Assembly: GCA_026874595.1 (NCBI GenBank)
Contig: CM049311.1
Location: 41,233,676-41,297,675 of the forward strand
From: Sipunculus nudus
Taxonomy: Eukaryota; Annelida; Sipuncula; Golfingiida; Sipunculidae
Length of the DNA stretch: 64,000 nt
Direction of reading: 5' to 3'
The notes under the pieces were generated by a model. The model searched no databases. It worked only from the letters and a program-made list of their open reading frames with translations, and was not told where the DNA came from. A program made the position numbers and the translations under genes. Shown one piece after another: positions 1 to 11,830 of this stretch (positions are counted from its first letter, which is position 1; each line of letters opens with the position of its first letter).

Positions 1-1127
1 TTACAACACCCTTGCATGCATACACATACAGGATATGAAATTCAATTCAACAGTGCTCACAGGGGAAAAAAGGTTATTCATAATTATTAAATATTTATAA
101 TCAGGCAGAGATGCATGTGAAAAAAAAGCAAATCTCTTATATTCCCATTCTACTGAAGCAGGAAAATAATGAATAAATCTTTGCGTTAGATCCTCATTTT
201 TTTATTACATTGTATTTATTTTTATTTATAAAATATATCTTTTAAATTTGCAAAACAATATATATCTAAAAATAACACTTGATTCATAATTCACAATTCT
301 AAATTGCATCTTTATTTATTCATGATTTGGCTCATATATTATCATATTATGCCCATTGAGGGGTTTAATTATATTTAAATTTCCTTAAATTATTGAAACG
401 TTTTCTTTAAAAATGTTACATACTACAACATGGCATCTTCTGGATTACTCCTAGAACTACTTTAATTAACAGATTAAATCCTGATTAAAAAATTTGTACC
501 TTCTGTGAAAATTGAATCAAGTGTTCTTACAAGAAAAAAAAAACGTGCCAAGGTCAAAGTTGGGCAAAATTTAAGGTACTGATTTTATATTTATGCTTAT
601 AACTTTAAAAAATCAAAATTCAGATCTAATTATTGGTATACAATGGAATATTGATTAAATTAAGTTATATCCTTGATAAAAAGTCTCTAGCTTAAACAAT
701 TATCATATTAAGTGAGAAAATATCTTTCCTAATTTTTTACAAAGTACATTATGTTTGGGCCTATAACTTTTTTCAATTACGTAAAACTGACCAAATTTCT
801 GGCATATGCATAGGATCTATATAGGGGAATATTTTTATTAATATGAAGAAAAACAGATGAGTGGTTTTGATATTAGGCAGTTCTGAAGTGTGATAATAGG
901 TTTTAATGTAAAATTAAAGTTTTCATTTAATTTCTCGAAAGAACGAAGTCGTAGTAACCCAGTTTTCGGTATGGTAGATCTTGGGGACATCTAATGGTAT
1001 GCCGAATTTTCAATTCGTAGGTCAAACGGTTTCAAAACGTGCCAGTCTAAAGGACGGACAGACGGCACGACGGACAGTGGACCATAACTATAGCTCAGTT
1101 GTTTTATAGTCAGCTGACCTAAAAATT
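1..1127 (+). mobile_element. Old Helentron/HINE-like element, 3' part
   Basis: The left part is an AT-rich module also found near 25690, 28960, 35760 and 61640. From about 540 it matches the last ~640 bp of the 2.6 kb family: the GTGCCAAGGTCAAAG block, the ATTATGTTTGGGC block, the TGAGTGGTTTTGATATTAGG block, a short ACGG-type tract near 1055-1075, and the terminal hairpin with TCAGCTGACCTAAAAA at 1090-1125. It is diverged and non-coding. Confidence 0.7.
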
Positions 1128-1356
1128 ACAATATTTTGTTTTAATTTCTGGTATACATTTAAAACTAAATTATATAGTTATATAGTTTTATGCATAAAAT
1201 AAGCTCTCTAGCTTAAACTAAGGACCCAGGGGTCTCAACGCTCAGCTTAATTTGTCTATAAGGATATTTTTTAAGAAAGTTTTCAGAATGATAGTCCTGT
1301 GACCTTAACCATTGAACTTGTGACCAACAAACTAAGCATTTATTATCCTTGAACTT
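1128..1356. other. Repeat relics flanking the gypsy element
   Basis: A degenerate copy of the 2.6 kb family start (AGGACCCAGGGGTCTCAACG) lies at 1221-1248. A fragment of the TCCTGTGACCTTGACC-type repeat lies at 1297-1350. The latter family resumes after 4405, so the gypsy element is inserted in it. Confidence 0.5.
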
Positions 1357-1493
1357 TGTTACATGTATTTGTTGACATTCTGATTCGTGTTAGGCGCAAG
1401 CCCTGTTCGTTGCTATGGGAGACGAGCGAGTTGGTCTCTGGCTAGCGTATGAAGTGTGAAACGTGGAGACACAGCGTTCTTTGTGTTCTAGAT

Positions 1494-1617
1494 GGTTCGG
1501 GTTTGTTCAGGCGCTTTGGGCGCACGTGTATTGTTGTGTTGTTTGGAATGTTCGTGGTTCGGGTTTGTTCAGGCGCTGTGGGCGCACGTGTATTGTTGTG
1601 TTGTTTGGAATGTTCGT
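1494..1617 (+). repeat. 62 bp tandem duplication in the 5' LTR
   Basis: Copies at 1494-1555 and 1556-1617 differ by only one or two bases. The 3' LTR has a single copy. Each unit carries CACGTG (E-box) and GGAATG, upstream of the TATA motif. Confidence 0.93.
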
Positions 1618-1650
1618 GAATGGAAGTTTCTGGGCTTCGGGTGAAAAAGC

Positions 1651-1658
1651 TATATATA
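1651..1658 (+). promoter_or_regulatory. TATA box of the 5' LTR
   Basis: TATATATA lies about 35 bp downstream of the 62 bp duplication, the expected U3 promoter position. The 3' LTR has TTTAAACA at the equivalent place, so its TATA motif is lost. Confidence 0.6.
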
Positions 1659-2109
1659 GGGGCTGTGTTTAGAGCCGGCAGAGAGAAAAATACCAGCGGA
1701 CACGGAAGAGTGTGACTCTATCGTCATTGTTTTTTTTTTTTGGGACCTTTCCTATAATTGCAGAACTTACAGATCTTTAACGGATTTTATAGAGACTTTA
1801 TATACGGATTGTCTTCAGTTTGCCTTTGGGATTATTACCAGAACTTCACTTTTGGATTACAACTTATAGTTTTAGAGATTGAATCGGACTTTTCTCTGAG
1901 ATGATTTATTTTAACTATTTAAGTGGATAATTTGTGAAAAGAACTATTGTTGCGCTGTGACAGTGGTGGTATCCAGAAATCAAAGCCTAGGATCCGAACA
2001 CTCTGGTACTCTACATTTTTATTAAAATCATTAAAACTGCTTAAAAAAAACTCTTGTGTGAATATCCTGATTCTCTTAGTTTATGCTGTATGTCTCAGAC
2101 ATGCTGTAT

Positions 2110-3455
2110 GTCTCAGACTTTCGCACTAAACATTTATTTAGTGACATTCCAACGCGAACTAACTTATTGTGGCATGTCGTCGGTGTTAGCCAGGCAAGCC
2201 CAGTCAAGCAGCATCCTTATAGACTGAATCCAGAAAAGCAAAAGTATCAACAAGATGAGGTTCAATATTTGCTGGACAATGATTTTATTGGACCTAGTAA
2301 GAGAAACTGGCATTCATCATGTATTCTTGTGCACAAACCTGATGGAAGTTACCGTATGTGCACATATCTTCGAAAACTGAACTCTGTCACCAAGACCGAC
2401 ACGTTCCTAATTCCGGGGATCGATGAATGTATTGATAGTGTCGGTAGCTCCAGATATGTCTCCAAGTTTGACTTGCTAAAAGTTTCTGACAAGTTCCGCT
2501 GACAGAACGAGCAAATGAAGTGTCCGCATTTGTGACCCCGCAAGGACTGTACCAGTATAAAGTTATGCCGTGTGGCATGAAGAACTCACCAACCACGTTC
2601 CTGCGCCTCATCCATATGGTTGGCAAGGTCATTCAGGGCTGCGACGCATATATTGATGACCTCATCGTGTAAAGCGACACCTGGGAGAAACATCTGCAAA
2701 TTCTTCGCGTCCTCTTCGAAAGATTCAGCAAAGCACGTCTGACCATCAATTTTGTCGAATCTGAGTTCTGTCATGCACAAGTAACATTTTTAGAACATAT
2801 TGTAGGGCAGGGTCAAAGAAAACCTGTTGATGCTAAAATAAGTGCTATTTCTACATTTTCCTAGACCAGAAAACAAAAAGCAAATAATGCGTTTTCTTGG
2901 TATTGTTGGACACTACAGGAAGTTTTGTCGAAATTTTTCTGCTGTAGCTGAACCTTTGACTAATTTGTTGAAGAAGAAACCAAAATTTGTATTGAATGTT
3001 CAGTGTGAAAATGCATTTCAGAATTTGAAAGCAATTCTGCAAAGTTCACCAGTGGTAGCAGCTCCAGACTTTTCTGTACCCTTTAAATTAGCTGTAGATG
3101 CTAGTGATACTGCTGCTGGTGCTGTATTGTTACAAGAAGGCAGTGATGGCATAGATCATCCAATCGTTATTTTCCAAGAAAGTTTAATGCAAACCAGACA
3201 AACTACTCCACTTTTGAAAAAGAATGTTTGGCTTTGATTTTGGCATTGCAACATTTTGAAGTTTATGTTACTTCATCAGTAAAGGCTATCATTGTCTTCA
3301 GTGATCACAACCCCCTCACGTTCATGAACGTTAAAGTTAAAGTTTAAAAATCAAAGATTGTTGAGATGGAGTTTGTTTTAACAGGATTATAATCTTGAAA
3401 TCAGACACATTAAAGGGAAAGACAATGTACTTGCTGATTGCTTATCGAGATGTTT
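2110..3455 (+). pseudogene. Gypsy pol remnant: reverse transcriptase and RNase H
   Basis: This is the fragment of a Ty3/gypsy polyprotein that copied element RNA into DNA. Homology runs from a PVKQHPYRLNPEK motif near 2200, through the KPDGSYRMC and VSKFDLLK blocks of the first frame (to about 2480), then in another frame the FVTPQGLYQYKVMP block and the YIDD catalytic motif at 2649-2660. A stop (2670-2672) follows two codons later. Connection-domain sequence (FLGIVGHYRKFCRNFS) and the RNase H start (KLAVDASD near 3090) are open again from 2842 to 3237. The DHNPLTF motif near 3305 and the final IRHIKGKDN-like block near 3400 lie in further frames. At least three frameshifts plus stops make it non-functional. 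Gag, protease and integrase are absent. Confidence 0.9.
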
Positions 3456-3542
3456 ATGAAATGTTGTAAATGAAATGTTTATGCAATGATGTAAGCAAGA
3501 TGGTTTAAAAATGCTGTAAAAATTTAGTGATTGTGATCGCAA

Positions 3543-3589
3543 AAAGAAAGTTTTAGAGAAAACTTTCTTTTTTCTTACAGGAGGGTGAG
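3543..3589 (+). other. Perfect hairpin followed by the polypurine tract
   Basis: AAAGAAAGTTTT at 3543-3554 and its exact complement at 3559-3570 form a 12 bp stem with a 4-base loop, followed by T residues. The purine-rich AGGAGGGTGAG at 3579-3589 abuts the 3' LTR and is the likely plus-strand primer. Confidence 0.75.
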
Positions 3590-4405
3590 TGTTACATGTA
3601 TCTGTTGACATTCTGATTCGTGTTAGGCGCAAGCCCTGTTCGTTGCTATGGGAGACGAGCGAGTTGGGCTCTGGCTTGCGTGTGAAGTGTGAAACGTGGA
3701 GACACAGCGTTCTTTGTGTTCTAGATGGTTCGGGTTTGTTCAGGCGCAGTGGGCGCACTTGTATTGCGTTTTTTTGAATGTTCGTGAATGGAAGTTTCTG
3801 GGCATCGGGTGAAAAAAGCTTTAAACAGAGGCTGTGTTTAGAGCTGACAGAGAGGAAAATACCAGCGGACACGGAAGAGTGTGACTCTCTCGTCAGTGTT
3901 TTTAGGGACCTTTCTGATAATTGTAGAACTTACAGAACTTCAACGGATTTTATACAGACTTTATATACGGATTGTCTTCAGTTTGCCTTTGGGATTATTA
4001 CCAGAACTCCACTTTTGGATTACAACTTATAGTTTTAGAGATTAAATCGGACTTTTCTCTGAGAAGATGTATTTTAACTATTTAAGTGGATAATTTGAGA
4101 AAAGAACTATTGTTGCGCTGTGACAGTGGTGGTATCCAGAAATCAAAGCCTAGGATCCGAACACTCTGGTACTCTACATTTTTATTATTGTTATACTGTG
4201 TAATTGTATTAAGTGTATTGTAATGTTAGGATTGTTCTAAGAATAAATTATAATGATTTGTTAACAAAAAACCACTGACTTCTGTATTCATTCCCCTAGA
4301 TATTTCACGCTGCCTTGTGTTGCGGAATCTGATTTTTTTAAATCTCCGTAACAGAATTTGCGCTCGTCAAGATTACGTGATCTGTTGTTATTAGGTTCCG
4401 TAACA
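3590..4405 (+). repeat. 3' LTR of the gypsy element
   Basis: It starts TGTTACATGTA directly after the polypurine tract and ends TTCCGTAACA. A poly(A) signal AATAAA lies at 4242-4247. It has one copy of the unit duplicated in the 5' LTR. Confidence 0.82.
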
Positions 4406-5125
4406 ACATGCAGCATTAGATTGTAACAATCTTTTAAAAAGTGACCTTGACCTCTGATCAGGTTACTTCAAAATCTACAGATTTCCTCACTTTGGGCAAG
4501 TATGCCATGTGTGAATGACGGAATGTCTGGGATGAAAAGTTTGATTTACAGTGCATCCACAACCTTTTTAAAAATGTGACTTCAGTTACCTTCAACTTTG
4601 ATCTCTGGACCCTGAAAATCAAAATGAATTTACTTAAGTGGTGGGTCATCAATAAATCAAGTCAATTTGTCTATCAAAAGCAGAATTAACATCCAAAAAC
4701 TAATTTGTGTTTGGATGGGCCCTGTGAAACTTGACCTTTGACCCTATGACCCCCAATTTATTTATGCTCTCCCCATACTGGCAAGTCAGCTAAATGCACA
4801 AGATGGAAAGTTTGGGATGAAAAGCTTGGCTTTAAATGCAGCCATAATCTTTTTAAATAAGTGAGTCCTGTAACCTTGACCTTTGACCTCGTGACCCAAA
4901 AATCATATACGTTCTTGCTTTAGTGGCGGGCCATATGCAAATCAAGTTTGAAATCCATGTGTCAATCCAACCTAGAGTTATCATCTGGAAACAAATTTGT
5001 GTGGATGGACAGATGAACAGACAAACAAACAGACAGGATGATTACTATAGGTCATCCACTGTGATCAATAAACGCACCAGGTTTTTGGACACTAGATGTA
5101 ATCACAGCTGAAAAACTGGCATGAT
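4406..5125. repeat. Degenerate CCTTGACC-type tandem repeats (old Helitron body)
   Basis: Four diverged units carry GTGACCTTGACCT-like blocks near 4440, 4575, 4730 and 4870, with AAATTTGTGTTTGGATGG-like spacers. They are the same repeat type as the Helitron arrays at 48-57 kb but much older, and they form the right-hand host of the gypsy insertion. Confidence 0.7.
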
Positions 5126-5519
5126 TGTTGTCATTTTATAGTAAAAAATAGAAAAATATTCGTTAAAATAACAAAAAAATACAGGTGGTGCCACCACTTT
5201 TCAGGAAATGACAAAACTAGTCATGGTAAATATTCAAGGCAAGATTCATGACAAACAATGCACATATTACCAAGATATTGGAGGTTTTGAATCATTTTTT
5301 TTATTATTCTGGGGGTACTTTCAAGCACCATAGCTTGGAGGATATAGTTCGCAGTGACCTTATTTCAGATTTTTATTGACCTTCCTGGATGTCCACTTAA
5401 AAATTTCTAGGACCAGCAATTACGATTTGTGCCCTGCTAACGGACGACCAGACGGCCGGACGGACCAGGCAAAGCGCCATTCCTATACCTCCGTTGACTT
5501 ACAGTCAGCTGAGCTAAAA
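5126..5519 (+). mobile_element. HINE/pearl-like element with a single core unit
   Basis: It begins with an AATACAGGTGG(T)GCCACC block, contains one core unit (GCAGTGACCTTATTTCAG to ACGATTTGTGCCCTG) and ACGG-type sequence near 5445-5465, and ends in the hairpin TGACTTACAGTCAGCTGAGC then TAAAAA. The 28 kb triplication has the same parts. Confidence 0.65.
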
Positions 5520-5932
5520 ATTGTTAAGTGAGCAAATATATTATCTGATTTTTGCCAAAGTGTATTATGTTTGGGCACATAACTTCACATATTTACGCAA
5601 TATTGACCTAATTTCTGGCATGTACATTATGCATGTAGGAATAGTTATGCCAAATGTGAACAAAACAACGCAAGTGGTTTTCATAGTGCATGGGCAGTCT
5701 TGAAGTGTAACAATAGGGTTTTAATGGAAAATGGAGGTTTTTCCTTAATATTTTTTAAGGAATAAAGTCGCAGTGACTCAGTTTTCGATTTGTTACGAAC
5801 ACTTCGGGATATTTAAATGAATTTCGGATACGTAGGTCAAACATTTTCAAAACGTGCCTTGTTAACGGACGGACGGACAAAATACAGTATGACAAAAGCT
5901 CAGAATACTTAAAAGTCAGCCAAGCTAAAAAT
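5520..5932 (+). mobile_element. 2.6 kb-family 3' segment, old copy
   Basis: It contains the GTTAAGTGAGCAAATAT and TATGTTTGGGCACATAAC blocks, an ACGG tract near 5868-5880 and a degraded terminal hairpin ending GCTAAAAA at about 5930. Confidence 0.6.
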
Positions 5933-6419
5933 GTCATCAGTATGCCGACTGATTTCAAATGGCTAAACTTTCATGCCCTCTCGAATACGGTTTCCAATTT
6001 ACAAGACAACAAAGATATTTTATAAAACACTGAAATTTATTGCAGAAAAGTACCAAATCTGGGTACAAACAATAACAATATAATGTATGCAGAAACCAGC
6101 GTTGTGTGTTCAGGCACTTGAGACATTAAGTTTGGGTCCCACAGTACAGGTCTAGCAAAACTACATAGCTTCATATATAATTAACTACGGGAGCCAATAT
6201 GAAGCCCTAAACATAAACACAATAGCACTGTACAATGGATACATACAATGTTGAGAAGGCTGAAGAATGCTGGATGTCACATGGATTTAGTTCAGCTATT
6301 GAATAACAAATATTACATTAAAGCGGCCGATATTTTTACCTTACGCAACAGGAACTCTGTCAGGAGAAAAGATAAGCAAATAATAAGCAATTACAATGTG
6401 TGTAAGCAGGTATTTATAA
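5933..6419. other. No recognisable feature
   Basis: AT-rich sequence without a long open frame, tandem repeat or family match that I can see. Confidence 0.5.
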
Positions 6420-7875
6420 CAAGTGACCCATGGGTCCTGACCCTCGGCTGACTTGGAAGACATTCACAAAAGGAATTTTATCATGTGAATGCCAAATTTT
6501 GTAGGTGGTATCCCCGTTCAACTGTAGCAATGAAAGTTCTTAAAATCAAGAGCAGTTTCATGACAATATATCCAGCCATTCCCATGAAATCTATCCTTTT
6601 TGCATGCAGTCAGCTGAGCTAAACATGACCATGCACATTTTTCAAGGACATCCCTGGATGTCAAGACAGAAGATTTTAGGTCTCACAGTAGTTTTTACCC
6701 TGTCTGGGTGCTCAAAATGTTTTTGGCCAGTAATATAGGTCAACACGGCCTAATTTCAGGTTTCCATTGAGATTGCCCAAGATGTTTTGGTCGGTAGCAT
6801 GCAAAATGTAGGTCAACATGACCTATTACAGGTTTCCATGGAGATTGCCAAAGACATCCCTGTATATTACATTGCAACCTTTAGGGCTAGCAGATACTTG
6901 TGCCCATCCAATTTTTAAGGGTGCCAAATATCATGCTCTATGCCCATAGTTCACAGAATATAGGTCATCATGACCTAATTTCAGGTTTCCATGCAGATTT
7001 ACCGAGGACCTCCCTAAATTTCATGTTAGAAGATTCTAGGCCTAGCGGATACAATTTGTGCAACGTCTGACCGACTGGGTACTCAAATTCATGTTTTCAG
7101 CCAGTATTTCACAAATTATAGGTCACTATGACCTTGTATTAGGTTTCTAAGGAAATTGACCAAAAACCTCTCTGAATATACAGTCAAAGGTTTTTAAATC
7201 TAAAAGGTTACGATTTGTGCCATGTTAACTGACGAACTGCTTCATCTGTATAAAAAATAAAGAGAGAAAAAATGCGTAAATATTAGAAAAAATACAGATG
7301 GCAATAGTTATTCAGTTATTTGGTGTATCGTAAGATTCTAGGCCTAGCAGATAAAATGTGTGACCTAACTGACTGTGTTCAAAATCATGTTTTCAGCCAG
7401 TAGTTCGCAAAATGTAGGTCTCCGTGACCTAATTTCAGGTTTCCAATGAGATTGGCCTAGGACCTCCCTGAATGTACAGTTAGAAGTTTCTATAGGTCTA
7501 ACGGTTACGATGTGTGTCCAGTTAACGGACGAACTTCTTCATCAGTATAGAAAATAGAGAAAAAAATGAAATGATGAAACACTATTTGATTAATATGTAT
7601 GGAAAGAATCATAACTATCAATACATTAGTTATTCATATATTTGAGCTTTTGTATCAAACTTTAAATTATTCTGGGGGCTTCTTTCAAGCCTAAGGACAT
7701 AGGTCACACTGACCTAATTTCAGGTTTCCAAGAAGATTTTTTATGGACCTCTGTGGCTTTTCATTCATAAGTTTCTAGGTCTAGCAGTTACGATTTGTGC
7801 CCTGTTAACGGACAGACAGAGGGACGACGGAAAATTTGATCGCTATAGCTCAGATGACTTTCAGTCAGCTGAGCT
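6420..7875 (+). mobile_element. HINE-like element with a ~155 bp core tandem array
   Basis: The start is CAAGTGACCCATGGGTC, a slightly altered form of the 2.6 kb family terminus. The core has repeated GGTCAnnnTGACCTAATTTC blocks near 6812, 6963, 7121, 7417 and 7691, giving a period of about 150-160 bp. It ends with an ACGG-like tract (7806-7830) and the hairpin ending TCAGTCAGCTGAGCT at 7875. Core tandem repeats of this size between such ends match the described bivalve pearl/BIV160/HINE architecture; that assignment is from memory of the family. Confidence 0.7.
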
Positions 7876-8572
7876 GAAAACGTGCAAAAAGTTTTTTTTT
7901 TTAATTTTATGAGCGGCAAGTAAAGGGGTTACTGCAACCTCAATCTTGATGACAAAACATATTTGATGGTTTCTGAAACTGGGCAAGTAAATACATGGAT
8001 TAACAAAGTCACGGCGCTCAGCTGAAATAAAGAGAAAATATATACACATTTGCTAGAAAATTTCTAGCAAATATGTGTTTAGGTAATAAACCATCTTATT
8101 TTGCTATTTTATCAGAAGTGGATACCTGTAAAGGTTTAGAGATACTCTGTTACATAGGAAATAATTACAGCTGGACAGAAATAATCACTTTCATTTTAGG
8201 CAAGGGAATGATTTCAAATTAAATTTTAACACAAAATTACTAACATTTCCATAATGCCACATCATTAAAATTTAGGTTTTGTACATCATTTTTTTTAAAA
8301 AATGAAGGTTTTGTACATGCTTAATTTTATAATATAAAATAAAAGATTAAGTAAAATCGATTGAAACTTCCGTTTCCAAATCACTGTTGGTTTGATAAGG
8401 CATATACATTATCATTTTGCTAATTATTAAAGTTTCTCTACTATAATCTAATACTGAAATTAATATTCAATTTCACACGTTATAAATTTTAAGAACGCAA
8501 AAATTTTTTATGTCTGAAGTGTGGAGTTCCTCACAACATGAACATCCACACTTCTATAGCAACAAGGGACCC
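7876..8572. other. AT-rich spacer
   Basis: No gene is seen. A short inverted stretch around AAATTTCTAGCAAATATGTG (about 8045-8080) and a fragment shared with 62030-62170 (AAAAGATTAAGTAAA at 8340) are the only structure noticed. Confidence 0.45.
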
Positions 8573-11146
8573 ATGGGTACCGGCGTTCAGCTGTTATATA
8601 TGATAAAAAAATATGGTTTGGAAATGAGGCACATGCTAATTTTGTGTGGTAATAAATAAAAGCTTTATTATGAGTTGTTGGTGTTTAGCTTATGTATGAT
8701 TTTGATAGTATCTTTGGAGACAGGAAAGAGGATTGATTTCATTTATTTTATTGACAAATGGAGTGCTGTTGTCACACAGATTCTGACTTGGCCATATAAC
8801 TTATAATATAAGTTTAACTATTTATTAAAATTTAATAACAAATATTGTGCCAAATATAATTTTTATTAAAAATAAGAAAATCATGATTTTTTAAAAATAA
8901 AATATAACTGATATGATTATTAAAATAATATTATAGAATATATTCATGAATGCATTCATGAATACATTTTGAAAGTATTTGCACTGGTATTCAAATACTT
9001 TCATTTTTACCTGAATTACCATTCTTATGCGAGAAATTTTATAATGATTCATATTCGTATTCAAATACATTTGCAAAGTATTTGCACCATGTCTGGTATT
9101 TATTCAGTTTTAGCCAATCAATGATGTTGAGAATCCAGAATATACAAAATTCACAAATTTAAATAATGATCATAAGTAACTGGTTTTATGACTTTTATTT
9201 ATATAAAAAATAAATGTAATATATTCACTTTGGACTACTTTCATATCAATCTACACACTAGACACAGTAGGAATCTAGATTAATATTATCAACTGCATCT
9301 TTGTCTATCATTAATTTCCTTCATATGATCCCTAATGATTGGTAATGAATAATATGATTTATATTTGTTATCATTAAAAAATTGAACTGAAAAATACCAT
9401 AGGTGACTGCATGGTGTTATTAGGAATACTTGACATTCTATCCATCCATACAAGATTCTTAATTTCCTGTTACTCATCAACTAACAAATTCCTTTTCTAT
9501 TAATTTTTCTTTAATTTGTTATTAAAAACCAATAAAAATTGATTAATTTATAGTTTCTTGTTATGTTGTTTGTCAAAACAAATACTAGATAAGTTTGGTT
9601 GGACATCTGGATCAACTGTGGCTGGCCATAAGCTGCCTGGCTGCCCCAGTGTGTGCCTCCCTCAAGCGTGCATAATTTGCTGAAAGGTCAATTAGGTCAA
9701 CATACAGGTGACTGAAAAGGGGCTTGGGACAGTCTGGTTTTGACTTGGTCTCATAAAAACATTAATAAAAGCTACAATTTTTGGCCATTTTCTTTCAGCT
9801 TTCTAAACTAAAAAGCTGAAATCCTTTTGTATGCATGATATGAAAATTATATCAACAGTGCTCACAGGAAACAAATGTGCCATGGTCAAATTGGGGCAAA
9901 ATTTAAGGTACTAATTTTATATTTATACTAATAACTTAAAAAATTTGAAAAATTCAGAACTAATTTTGGGTATTCAATTAAATCTTGATTAAATAATGTA
10001 ACATCCCTGACAAAAAATCTCTAGCTTCAGCCATCCTCTTGTTAAGGGAGTAAATATATTTCTTGATTTTTTAAAAACACAAAGTGCATTATGTTTGGGC
10101 TCATAACTTAAAACAATTACACAATAGTGACATCATTTCTAGCATGTGCATAGCGAATGTATAGAAAAATATGTATATTATCTATGATCAAAGTCTGATC
10201 AGTGGTTTTGATATTAGGCAGTCTTAAATTGTAACAATGGGTTTTTAATGGAAAAATGAAGTTTTTCATTAATATCTAAAAGGAATTAAGTCCTAGTGAC
10301 CAAATTCTTGGCATGGTAGGGTATTTTGGAGACATCTAACTGTATGCCAAATTTTAGGAACTGAGAGCTGAAGCTGGGGAGCTGATCTCCAGCAAACTGC
10401 ATTACACTAGCTTGATGTAAATAATATGTGACATGGTGCTTGAAAACTTGAATAAAATCTACAGTTTTTGATCAACTGGTTTCAAATTTTTAGTGTTAAC
10501 AGATGAAATGCTAACAAAAACATGCTGTGAAAATTAAATCCACAGCAGTTACAGGAAAAAATGTGCCATGGTCAAAGCTGGGCAAAATTTAAGGTACCAA
10601 TTTTTTATTTTTTCTAATATTTTAAAAAATTTAAAAGATTTTTATCTAATTTTGGGTATACAATTTAAATTTTATTAATTAAAAGTTATATTACTTGAAA
10701 AAATGTCCTTAGCTTTAACATGTTTTGTGTTAAGTGATCAAATATCTTTCCTGATTTTTTACAAAATGCATTATGTTTGGGCACATTACTTTTTAAAATT
10801 ATATAATACAGACCTAATTTCTGGCATGTACATAGGAACTATATAGAGGAATATTTAAGGTAAATATGAGGAAAAACAGATGAGTGGTTTTGATAATAGG
10901 CAGTCCTGAAGTGTGAAAATAGGTTTTTAATAAAAAATTGAGGTTTTTCCTAAATTTCTCAAAGGATCAAAGTCGCAAAGACCCAGTTTTCCGCTTGGTA
11001 GGAGATCTTGGGGACATCTAACATTATACCGAATTTTGGATTCCTAGATCTTACGGTTTCAAAACGTGCCAGTTTAATGGACGGATGGACAGCCGACGGA
11101 CAAAGGACCACGACTATAGCTCAGATGACTTATAGTCAGCTGAGCT
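8573..11146 (+). mobile_element. 2.6 kb non-autonomous element, copy A (uninterrupted)
   Basis: It starts CAAGGGACCCATGGGTA at 8573 and ends with the AGCTCAGATGACTTATAGTC hairpin and CAGCTGAGCT at 11146. It is the simplest full-length copy and serves as the reference empty site for nested copies. The GCTCAGCTG near the start is inverted as CAGCTGAGC near the end. The 3' half is two related ~680 bp segments (from about 9840 and 10520). No coding capacity is seen. It fits a non-autonomous Helentron/HINE; a different non-autonomous class cannot be excluded. Confidence 0.78.
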
Positions 11147-11830
11147 GATAACTCACTTTGTGGAGACACAATTGTGCACTTTAATCATTGTAACCCCTCG
11201 TAGCAAATGTTAATTAAATACAGAATTTTGTTTATGCATTTGTCCATGGATGGAGAGGCAGAGGGGAGACCTAGCTGAGCTGAGCAAAGGAAATGCCCCG
11301 AGTGAAGTGTAGACAATTGACCAGGTTGGCCTACACCAATGACTGCAATTGATATATGCATTTATGCATGACAAATTCCACTATAACTTCAATAAAAGCA
11401 ACAAAGTTTGATCAGTTGCTTAAATTATGTGAAAACTAAATCAACAGTTGTTTTAGGGAAAAATTTCTGCCATGGTCGAAGTTGGGCAAAATTAAGGTAC
11501 TGATTTTACATTTATGCTAATAATGCTGTGAAAACTAAATAAAGTTCTTACAGGAAAAAATCTGCCATGGTCTAAGTTGGGCAAAATTTCAGGTACTGGT
11601 TTTACATTCATGCTAATAACAAATTTCACAAATCTGATCTAATTTCTTGTATACAATTAAATTAAATATAGTTATACACTTGAAAAAGACCCTATATCTT
11701 CACAAGTTACCATGTAAAGTGGGTAAATATCTTTCCTGGTGTCTGTAAACTTCTAAGAATTTCGCAATATTGACCTTATGCGGGATATCGCAAATGCCGA
11801 TGCTCTCCTGTTTGGAGATAGAATATGCCT
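11147..11830. repeat. Old fragments of HINE-like modules
   Basis: The TGTGGAGACACAATTGTGCA block matches 62250-62290. A partial ~110 bp duplication (GTGAAAACTAAAT to AAGGTACTG) occurs at about 11415-11515 and 11525-11605. Confidence 0.5.

Larger units (their letters stand above)
1357..2024 (+). repeat. 5' LTR (3'-truncated)
   Basis: It matches 3590-4200 from TGTTACATGTA through CTCTACATTTTTATTA. It differs by a 62 bp internal tandem duplication (1494-1617) and by loss of the terminal part that in the 3' LTR carries the poly(A) signal. Confidence 0.88.
1357..4405 (+). mobile_element. Ty3/gypsy LTR retrotransposon, internally deleted and inactive
   Basis: Two direct LTRs (1357-2024 and 3590-4405) with TGTTAC/GTAACA termini enclose only about 1.5 kb. 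That interior encodes reverse transcriptase and RNase H homology with stops and frameshifts. No gag, protease or integrase homology is present: the RNase H end (about 3455) lies 135 bp from the 3' LTR, and the 5' LTR loses its last ~200 bp and the primer-binding site. No target-site duplication is evident. An alternative 3' LTR end is the first CCGTAACA at 4346-4353, in which case 4354-4405 would be internal sequence. Confidence 0.88.

Noticed and set aside
1357-4405. Target-site duplication for the gypsy element
   Set aside because: The 4-6 bases flanking the two LTR ends do not match, and the 3' LTR end has two candidates.
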